A stretch of 64,000 bases of DNA, from NCBI GenBank assembly GCA_015067435.1, contig SVMM01000010.1, positions 62,001 to 126,000 of the forward strand, read 5' to 3'. This DNA is from Oscillospiraceae bacterium. Lineage in GTDB: Bacteria; Bacillota; Clostridia; Oscillospirales; Oscillospiraceae. Below are positions 50,995-58,700 of the stretch, piece by piece (the stretch's first letter is position 1; each line of letters begins with the position of its first letter). Both the position numbers and the translations under genes were made by a program. The notes under the pieces were generated by a model, which was not told the origin of the DNA, did no database searches, and saw only the letters and a program-made list of their open reading frames with translations.

Positions 50995-53130
50995 TCAGTT
51001 CTGTGCCGCGTAGATGTTGGCGACGTCGAGGATGATGCTGATGCTGCCGTCGCCGAGGATGGTGCAGCCGGAGATGCCGGCGCTCTTGATGCCGAAGTTG
51101 TTGACATACTCCGGCAGGATCTTAACGACCACCTGCTGCTCGCCGATGAGCTGGTCGACGAACAGGCAGAAGGAGTTGTCGCCGGATTCCACCCAGAGCA
51201 GCACGCCCTCGTCGAGATTGTCCACGCCGCCCTCGATCTGGTAGAAGCCCTTGGCGCGGACAATGGAGTAGAAGTTGTCCACGATCTTGATCATCTCGCC
51301 GTGCGTCTCGTCCTGAACGATGTGCATGTCGGACGCCTTGAAGATCTGGCGGATGTTGGCGATGGGCACGGTGAAGATGCTCTCGCCCACGCTGACCTCC
51401 ATGCCGTCCATGATCGCCATGGTCAGCGGGATGCGCAGCGTGGTGGTCATGCCCTTGCCCAGCTCGCTCGTGATGGTGACGGTGCCGCCGACGCTCTCGA
51501 CGTTGCTCTTGACCACGTCCATGCCCACGCCGCGCCCGGAGTACTCCGTGACCTCGGTGTTGGTGGAGAAGCCCGGCATCAGCAGGAAGTTGAGGATGTC
51601 CTTGTGGCTGTAGTCGACGCCCGGCTGCGCGAGGCCCTGGCGGATCGCCTTGTTCAGCACCGCCTCCTCGTTGACGCCGCGGCCGTCGTCGATGATCTCG
51701 ATGATGATCTCGCTGCCGGTCTGGCGCGCGGCGAGGATGATCTGGCCGACGGGATCCTTGCCCAGCGCGATACGGTCCTCCTTCCGCTCCTCGATGCCGT
51801 GGTCCATGGAGTTGCGGACGATGTGCATGATCGGGTCGGAGATGGAGTCGACGATGGTCTTGTCCACTTCGGTGTTCTCGCCCTCCAGAATGAGGTTCGT
51901 CTCGCGGTCGAGCTTCTTGCTCATGTCGCGCACGATGCGCTTCATCTTCTGGAACGTGCCGGAGATCGGCACCATGCGCAGCGACATGGCGACGTCCTGC
52001 AAATTGTCGGTCAGGGAGCGGAGCTGGCGCGCGGACTTGGTAAAGTTGTCGAGTTTGAGCCCCTTGAGGTCGGGCGAGGCGGTGACCTGCGCCTCGGTGA
52101 TGACGATCTCGCTGACGACGTCCATCAGCGCCTGGAGCTTGTTGAGACTCACGCTGATGAGGCTTTCCTTGACCGCCTGATGCTTCGCCGCGGTCTGCGC
52201 CGCCGCGCTCTGCTGTGCGGGCGCGCTCTCCGCCGCTGCCGCCGCGGGCGCCGCCTCGCTCTGCTGCACGGGCGCCGCCTCGCTCTGCTGCGCGGGAGCG
52301 CTCTCCGCCGCTGCCGCCGCGGACGCCTGCGCGGCGATGCCGGCGGCATAGTCAAAGGGCGAAAATTCGCGCACGGAGCCGGTGTCGCGCACCGCGGCGT
52401 CCGCCGCCGTGCGGTCGGCGTCCGTCTTGAAGCGGAGGAAGAAGCCGTTGTCCACGATGAACGCCGCCGTGTCGGGGTTGAGCTGGACGTCGGCGGGGTA
52501 GAAATCAAACTGGCTCTCGTCGACGTACTCCTTGACGGCGTTGACGAGCATCATCGCGCGCAGGTTCTCCATGCCCGCTCCCTCGTCGAAATAGACCTGC
52601 AGGCCATAGGGGAAGTCGGCGCTTGCGTAGGCCATGAGCTCGCCGGACGCGGCGGGCGTGCCGCCCTCAGCCGCCGCGGGCGCGCCGCCCTCAGCCGCCG
52701 CGGGAGCCTCTTCGCTCGCCTCGCCGGAAATTTTATTGGCGAAGGTATTAATTTTATTAAGGAATGTGTCGATATCATTAGAGAGCGGTTGGTCGCTTTC
52801 GATCTTTTCGATCTCCGAGCGGAAGAAGTCGATGGACTCAAAGATCAGATCGAACAGGTCCGAACGCATATCCTCCGGGATCGCGTCCATCGTCTTCTCA
52901 CGGATGACGAAGAACATATCCTCGATTCGATGTGCGATGGTCATCAACGAGTTGAATTCCATCATGGCGGAGGATCCCTTGATCGTATGCATGATGCGGA
53001 AGATCTCGTTCACCGCCTCCTGCGAGAAGGTCTTCGCCTGCTCGCTGGAGAGGATCAGGTCGTCCAGCTGCTCCAACATGGAATGCATCTCGAACAGATA
53101 GGCCTCCATCATGTCGTTGCCCATACCCAT
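50995..53130 (-). CDS. cheA: Chemotaxis histidine kinase CheA
   Basis: 711 residues. P1: phosphorylatable His in FRIMHTIKGSSAMMEFNSLM. P2-like domain (ADFPYGLQVYFDEGAGMENL), an Ala/Gln/Pro-rich linker with QSEAAPVQ repeats (265-320), P3 dimerisation, P4 kinase (N-box HIVRNSMDHGIEERKEDRIA, G-boxes IIDDGRGVNEE and EYSGRGVGMDVVKSNVESVG) and P5 CheW-like regulatory domain. Phosphorylates CheY, CheB and CheV. Heads the operon cheA-cheW-cheR-cheB. Confidence 0.97.
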   Translation of the reverse strand: MGMGNDMMEAYLFEMHSMLEQLDDLILSSEQAKTFSQEAVNEIFRIMHTIKGSSAMMEFNSLMTIAHRIEDMFFVIREKTMDAIPEDMRSDLFDLIFESIDFFRSEIEKIESDQPLSNDIDTFLNKINTFANKISGEASEEAPAAAEGGAPAAAEGGTPAASGELMAYASADFPYGLQVYFDEGAGMENLRAMMLVNAVKEYVDESQFDFYPADVQLNPDTAAFIVDNGFFLRFKTDADRTAADAAVRDTGSVREFSPFDYAAGIAAQASAAAAAESAPAQQSEAAPVQQSEAAPAAAAAESAPAQQSAAAQTAAKHQAVKESLISVSLNKLQALMDVVSEIVITEAQVTASPDLKGLKLDNFTKSARQLRSLTDNLQDVAMSLRMVPISGTFQKMKRIVRDMSKKLDRETNLILEGENTEVDKTIVDSISDPIMHIVRNSMDHGIEERKEDRIALGKDPVGQIILAARQTGSEIIIEIIDDGRGVNEEAVLNKAIRQGLAQPGVDYSHKDILNFLLMPGFSTNTEVTEYSGRGVGMDVVKSNVESVGGTVTITSELGKGMTTTLRIPLTMAIMDGMEVSVGESIFTVPIANIRQIFKASDMHIVQDETHGEMIKIVDNFYSIVRAKGFYQIEGGVDNLDEGVLLWVESGDNSFCLFVDQLIGEQQVVVKILPEYVNNFGIKSAGISGCTILGDGSISIILDVANIYAAQN

Positions 53131-53200
53131 ATCATTTTCACCCCTATTTTTTTTGTTGTGGCGAGCCGCACTACGGCCTGTCCACGGTCTCTTAAAGTTT

Positions 53201-53226
53201 GTATCGGCAATATGCCTTAAAAGTTA
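53201..53226 (-). promoter_or_regulatory. Sigma-28 (FliA) promoter of the cheA operon
   Basis: Minus strand TAAC, 14 bases, GCCGATAC (7/8 match to GCCGATAT), about 75 bases upstream of cheA. Confidence 0.7.
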
Positions 53227-53288
53227 ATATCTATTGTACGGGTTTTTTCCGATTTTTGCAAGTCTTTTTCGAAAGGAGATAAAAATCC

Positions 53289-54728
53289 ATGCCCGACTTG
53301 CTTGGCGCAACCAATCCGGTACCATCCTATGACGCGCCATCCGTGAAGATAACGCCCCCTGTGCCGGGGGGCGACGCCAACATCCAAAACGTCGTTGACC
53401 CCGACCGCGTCACCCGCCCGGACGGGCAGGAGGGGCAGCAGGGCGCGGGCGACGCCACCAGCCAATTCCAGGCGCGCTTCGACTCCAACTTCATGACGTT
53501 TTTGCAGCGTCTGCGCGGCGCGCAGGAGCTGCCCGAGATCTTTCTGACGGTCCTCCAGGGCCAGCAGGTGCAGGTGACCTCCGGCATCCAAAGCGGCTTT
53601 GCCGAGGAGATGGCGCAGTTCCTTGAGTTCATCCACATGGACGAGGGGCAGATGCTCAGCTTCCTGCAAAATCAGGCGCAGAGCGGCTCGCGCTTCTCCG
53701 GCGCGCTGTTCCAGATGCTGCGCAACGCCTTCAACGGCACGACCTCGGAGCTGACGAAGAACGACATCCTGCAGTTCGTCCGGCGTTACGGCGACTATAC
53801 CTCCACCGAGCACATTGAGGACAACCTCGTGCGCATGACCGACGAGATGACCGAGGCGCTGCCCGGCAAGTGGTCGGCGGAGCTGACGCAGGTGCTCGCC
53901 CAGCTGGAAAACGGCGTGGCGGCGGGTGACCGCGAGGGCAACCTCAAGCTGCTGCGCGAGCAGGTGTTCCCGCTGGTGTCGAAATACGTCTCGCTGACGC
54001 ACGACCACGGCCTCGCGCGCAACCTGCTCTCGGCGATGACGCTGGACGTGGCGCGCTACGAGAACGGCTCGCAGGACGGCCTCCTGCAGGCGTTCCGCCA
54101 CCTCGCCAACAGCGAGGTGCTGCCCAAGGAGATCGCCGAGCTGCCCGACAGCGAGCTGCTGCGGATGCTCAAGGAGACGGATTTCCAGAAGGCGTCGGAC
54201 GCCAACGTCTTTGCCGACCGCATGGCGCGCGTCACGCACCGCGCCCTTCAGGGCGAGGACGGCGTCAACACGCAGGACGCGTTCCACAACATCATGAACT
54301 CCGTGCTCATCAACGAGAGCGTGTATATGCCGCTCCAGCACATCATGCTGCCGCTGAACTGGAACGGCGAGCTGATGTTCTCGGAACTGTGGATCGACCC
54401 CGACGCCGAACGCGACCAGCGGCGTCCCGACGGGAAGGGCGACAACGGTCCGGTGCAGCGCGTGCTCATCAAGATGGACATCCGCTCGCTCGGCGCCTTC
54501 GACGTACTGATCCAAAACCGCAGCGAGGGCGTTTCTATGCTCGTCACCTGCCCGAAGTCCGTGGCGGAGCAAACGGCGCAGGTCACGCAGTCGCTGCGCG
54601 ACATCCTCGCGCGCAACGGCCTGAAGGTCGAGCAGGTGCAGGTCGCCGAGCAGCACCGCCCGCTGACCGTATCCCAAGTATTCCCCAAACTTGCCGAAAG
54701 GATGAGTGGCGTCAATGTCAAGGTCTGA
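53289..54728 (+). CDS. YlqG/FliK-like protein
   Basis: 479 residues; ATG behind GAAAGGAGAT. No signal peptide. Polar N-terminus (1-65), helical middle (NFMTFLQRLRGAQELPEIFL; FLEFIHMDEGQMLSFLQNQA) and a C-terminal domain (about 350-479: MPLQHIMLPLNWNGELMFSE, GAFDVLIQNRSEGVSMLVTC, DILARNGLKVEQVQV) whose strand-helix pattern resembles the FliK export-switch domain. The next gene encodes a YlqH-type FlhB fragment, the same pairing as ylqG-ylqH in Bacillus. A role with the export gate is plausible but not shown. Confidence 0.7.
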   Translation: MPDLLGATNPVPSYDAPSVKITPPVPGGDANIQNVVDPDRVTRPDGQEGQQGAGDATSQFQARFDSNFMTFLQRLRGAQELPEIFLTVLQGQQVQVTSGIQSGFAEEMAQFLEFIHMDEGQMLSFLQNQAQSGSRFSGALFQMLRNAFNGTTSELTKNDILQFVRRYGDYTSTEHIEDNLVRMTDEMTEALPGKWSAELTQVLAQLENGVAAGDREGNLKLLREQVFPLVSKYVSLTHDHGLARNLLSAMTLDVARYENGSQDGLLQAFRHLANSEVLPKEIAELPDSELLRMLKETDFQKASDANVFADRMARVTHRALQGEDGVNTQDAFHNIMNSVLINESVYMPLQHIMLPLNWNGELMFSELWIDPDAERDQRRPDGKGDNGPVQRVLIKMDIRSLGAFDVLIQNRSEGVSMLVTCPKSVAEQTAQVTQSLRDILARNGLKVEQVQVAEQHRPLTVSQVFPKLAERMSGVNVKV

Positions 54729-55029
54729 ATTCCCGCGCAAGAAGCGCGCGGTCGCCCTGCACTACGGGGCGGACGACACCGCGCCGGTGGTCGTCGCCTC
54801 CGGCATGGGCTATCTCGCGGAGAAGATCGTCGACGTGGCGCAGGCGAACGGCGTGCCCGTGTACGAGGACGACTCCCTCGCCACCATCCTCACGCAGCTT
54901 CAGCTCGGGCAGGAGATCCCGGCGGAGCTGTATCAGGCGATCGTCGACATCTACGTGTACTTCCTCAACTTTGACCCGGGGCGGCGCGGAGCCGGAGAGC
55001 CGCCCTCCGGGACGGCGGCGCAGCCGTAA
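54715..55029 (+). CDS. YlqH-like FlhB C-terminal-domain protein
   Basis: 104 residues from ATG 54715 (an in-frame GTG at 54706 is closer to the AAAGGA site and equally possible; both overlap the end of the previous gene). RAVALHYGADDTAPVVVASG-MGYLAEKIVDVAQANGVPVY aligns with the cytosolic domain of this locus's FlhB (VAVALRYHPGEDAAPIVLAK). It lacks the N-P-T-H cleavage motif and all membrane segments. Such stand-alone copies can replace the FlhB C-terminal fragment in some bacteria. Confidence 0.88.
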   Translation: MSRSEFPRKKRAVALHYGADDTAPVVVASGMGYLAEKIVDVAQANGVPVYEDDSLATILTQLQLGQEIPAELYQAIVDIYVYFLNFDPGRRGAGEPPSGTAAQP

Positions 55030-55047
55030 GCGGAAAGGAGCATCGCC

Positions 55048-55668
55048 ATGGCACTGTTCGGGAAAAAGGTCAACAGGCCCGGCAGCGAAAACGTCTATGT
55101 GCTGATGGACAGCGATTCCCGCACCCTCGCCCGCGGCAAGCGCATGAAGGCGCAGGGCAGCTCGAACCTGTACATCAAGCTGCTGGAGGGGGACGTCAAG
55201 GCGCTCTCGGACGCGAGCGTTCTGCAGGTCGTGCCGCAGGACAAGAGCCTGCCGCCCCTGATGGCGCGCGTCATCGACTTCCGGGAGAGCGCGGTCGCGC
55301 TCAAGCCGATGCGCGAGCTGGGCAGCGACGTGCGGCGCAATTTCCGCGTCCCCGTCGCCTTTGAAAGCTTCCTCTATCCCGCCGCCGGCGGGCGCGCGGC
55401 GCTGCGCGCCGCCAACTTAAGCTGCGGCGGCATCGCGTTCTTTTCGCCCTGCGCGCTGGCGATCGGCAACGTGTTCGAGCTGGTCGTCCCGCTCACCTCG
55501 GAGGGGCCGCTCCTGCTCAACGCCCAGCTGCTGCGCGTCCACCTTGCGGAGGACGGCAACCATTTCTTTGCCTGTAAGTTCATCGATATGATCGACGATG
55601 AGGAAACGCTTCTGCGCGAGGCGGTCTTCGCCGTCCAGATCAGCGCCGCGAAGGCGCGTGCGCGCTGA
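55048..55668 (+). CDS. PilZ-domain c-di-GMP receptor (YcgR/DgrA-like)
   Basis: 206 residues, ATG behind GGAAAGGAG. N-terminal domain of about 95 residues of the flagellar-brake type (YcgR_2-like, KLLEGDVKALSDASVLQVVP), then a PilZ domain with R-R-N-F-R (DVRRNFRVPVAF) and N-L-S-C-G-G (AANLSCGGIAFFS), the two c-di-GMP-binding elements. Proteins of this kind slow the motor or block switching when c-di-GMP is high. Third gene of the ylqG-like operon. Confidence 0.88.
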   Translation: MALFGKKVNRPGSENVYVLMDSDSRTLARGKRMKAQGSSNLYIKLLEGDVKALSDASVLQVVPQDKSLPPLMARVIDFRESAVALKPMRELGSDVRRNFRVPVAFESFLYPAAGGRAALRAANLSCGGIAFFSPCALAIGNVFELVVPLTSEGPLLLNAQLLRVHLAEDGNHFFACKFIDMIDDEETLLREAVFAVQISAAKARAR

Positions 55669-55706
55669 AATACGCGCAAACAACGAGAAAAGCGAGGTCT
55701 TTTGCA

Positions 55707-58700
55707 ATGAAACGTACCAAGCTCACCCGCATCGGCCGCAGGCTCGGCGCATTTGTCACGGCGCTGTGCCTCGCCCTGTCCCTCATGCCCGCGCTGGGCA
55801 CGCTGGTCGTGCCGGCGAAGGCGGCGTTCAGCGACGACGCGATGGACAAGCTCCACAACTGGGGCGTCGTCGGCGGCTATCCCGACGGAAGCCTGCGTCC
55901 GGAGCGCAATCTCACGCGCGCGGAGTTCGTCGCCATGGTCAACCGCGCCTACGGCTACACCAAGACGGGCGATACGCCGTTCATCGACGTCGCCCCCGAC
56001 GCGTGGTATCACGACGACATCGGCGCCGCCTACAACGCGGGCTATTTCACGGGCTATTCCCCGCGCATGGCGCACCCCGACGACGAGCTCACCCGTGAGC
56101 AGGCGGTGGTGCTGCTGGCGCGCAACATGCGCCTCGACCCGGTCTCCGGCGAGGTGACGGAGTTCTCCGACGGGCGCTCCTGCTCGGACTGGAGCCGCGG
56201 CTACATTCGCGCGGCGCAGCAGGCGGGCCTGATCGGCGGCTATCCCGACGGTTCGTACAAGCCGCAGAACAACATCACCCGCGGTGAGATGGCGGTCATG
56301 CTCCAGCGCTCGCTGGGCACGCTCATTAACAAGCCCGGCGTACACACCCTCTCCGACGTGTACGGCAACGTGACCATCAGCACCCCGAACACGACGCTCA
56401 AGGACTCCACCATCGCCGGCGACCTGTACATCACCGGCGGCCTTGACCTCGGCGACATCACGCTGGAGAACGTCCGCGTGCTGGGCGATATCATCGTCGC
56501 CGGCGGCGGCGAGAGCCAGAGCGGCAAGGACAGCATCGTCCTGCGCAACGTCGAGGCGGACTCCCTGCTGGTGGACAGCATCGCGGACCAGTTCGTCACG
56601 GTGCGCGCCGAGGGCAACACCGAGATCGCAGAGACCGTCCTCCGCTCCGACTCCTACGTGCAGGACCGCACGCGGCCGGGGCAGGGGCTTTTGAACATCT
56701 CGCTCGAATCCGCCGATCCCGGTGCGAGCTTCACGCTCTCCGGCAATCTGGAGACCGTCGTCAACAAGACGCCGGATTCCACGCTCACCGTCGCCATGGG
56801 CACGGTGGACAGTCTGACCATCGACGAGCACGCGACGAACGCCACGCTCAACCTCGACATCAACAGCACCGCCATGGAGCTCAACCTCGACGTGGCGACC
56901 TCCGTCACCGGCGTAGGCGACATCGACAAGCTCTACGTCAACGCCGCGGGCACGACCGTGGAAATGCTGCCCGATACCATTACGATCCGTCCGGGCCTGA
57001 CGTCGAACATCGCCGGCGAGGATCTCAACGCCGCGCAGGCGCAGGAGTCCTCCTCCGATCCGCGCCTGCTCGCCGGTTATCCCAAGCTCAAGAACATCGC
57101 GCCGACGTCCGCGACGTCGTTCTACTCCGCCAACAAGGCGGGCACCGTCTACTGGGCGGTGAGCACCACGACCGACGGCTCGATCCCCGAGGACGAGCTG
57201 GTCGACCCCACCGAGGGCAACACCCGCATCACCCTCAACGGCACCCTGCCCATCACCGAGTCGAACAAGGAGTTCACGCAGGCGCTGGAAAAGCTGACGC
57301 CGGACTCCAACTACTATCTCTCCACCGTCATGGTGGACGCCCGCGACCGCCACAGCCCCGTGAAGGTCGCCGCGTTCTCCACGCCGGACAACACCGTGCC
57401 CGCGTTCCTGCAGGGCTATCCGCGCATCGTGCAGAACACGTACAAGCTGGAGCTCAAGGAGAACGACGACGGCACCAAGGAGCGCGTGCCCAACTTCTAC
57501 GCGCAGGCGGGCGTCATGGCGAACAAGAGCTGCCAGATCTACTACGCCCTCTATCCCGCCGGAAGCGCCCAGCCCACCGGCCAGCAGTTCCGCACCGGCT
57601 CGCTCGGCAAGCCCATCCAGAGCGGCGTGGAGGACATCACGAAGAACGTCATCTGGCTGCGCACCTTCGCCGGTCTGGAGGAGCTGACAAGCTATGACCT
57701 CTACTTCTGGCTGACCGACGCCGACGGCGCGCGCAGCTCCGCCGTGCAGAAGCTGACCTTCACCACCGTGGACGGCACGCCGCCGCGCTTCCAGTACGAG
57801 ACGCCGCTGGTGGTCGGCAATCCGCCCGCCACCTCCATCCCCACCAAGGTCAACGTCAACGAGAACGCCACCGTGTACTGGGCGGTCGTCAAGCACGGCG
57901 ACGACTTCACCAAGTTCGCCGAAACGCCCGCGGACGCCGACACGCTCACCGCCATCATCGCCGAGCTGACGAAGCAGGCGATCACGGACGAGGATGTCGA
58001 AAAGGAGCTTGACACGCTCAAGCGCAAGATCGAGTCCGGCTCCGGCAGCGCGCGCAACGGCTCCTCCGTCGTCACAGCAAGCCGCGACGCCAACATCAGC
58101 ATCACGGGGCTCACGGCGGAGACCGCCTACGACATCTACTACGTCGCCAAGGACAGGGCGGGCAACTACTCCGACGTCGCCCTCCTTGAGGGCATCCGCA
58201 CCCTCGACACAAACCCGCCGACCGTGCGTCAGGAGTTCAGCCGCACGAACGAAAAGGGCGAGCCCTATGCCGACACGGACATCAACCTCATCTTCAGCGA
58301 GGACATCCAGCGCTATCCCAGCACCTACGTCAAGAACGACGACGGCACGGACAAGCGTGACGCCAACGGCAACCTGATCCCCGAGACGCTGACCTCCGTG
58401 GCGAAGGACCCGGAGAAGCTCGACGAGTTCCTCTCCAACATCATTTCGCTGTACAACGACTCCGGCTTCGATCCCACCGTTCCCCTCAAGCCCTATTCGC
58501 AGCTGACGACGGACGAGGAAAAGGCGTCGTGGACGATCGACTTCAGCAAGGCGACGGTCAAGGCAGACCCGGACACCGGCGAGGTGACGGTCACGCTGAG
58601 CACCTCCGCCGGCGCGCTGAACCTCAAGAGCGGCGCCACCTACCACTTCGTCTTCGACAACCTGCAGGACCTCGCCACCACGCCGAACCGCATGCAGAAC

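Noticed and set aside
53227-53288. Possible sigma-28 promoter for the ylqG-like gene (TAAT ... TCCGATTT)
   Set aside because: Spacing of 19 bases is too long and no better candidate was found; its promoter stays unassigned.
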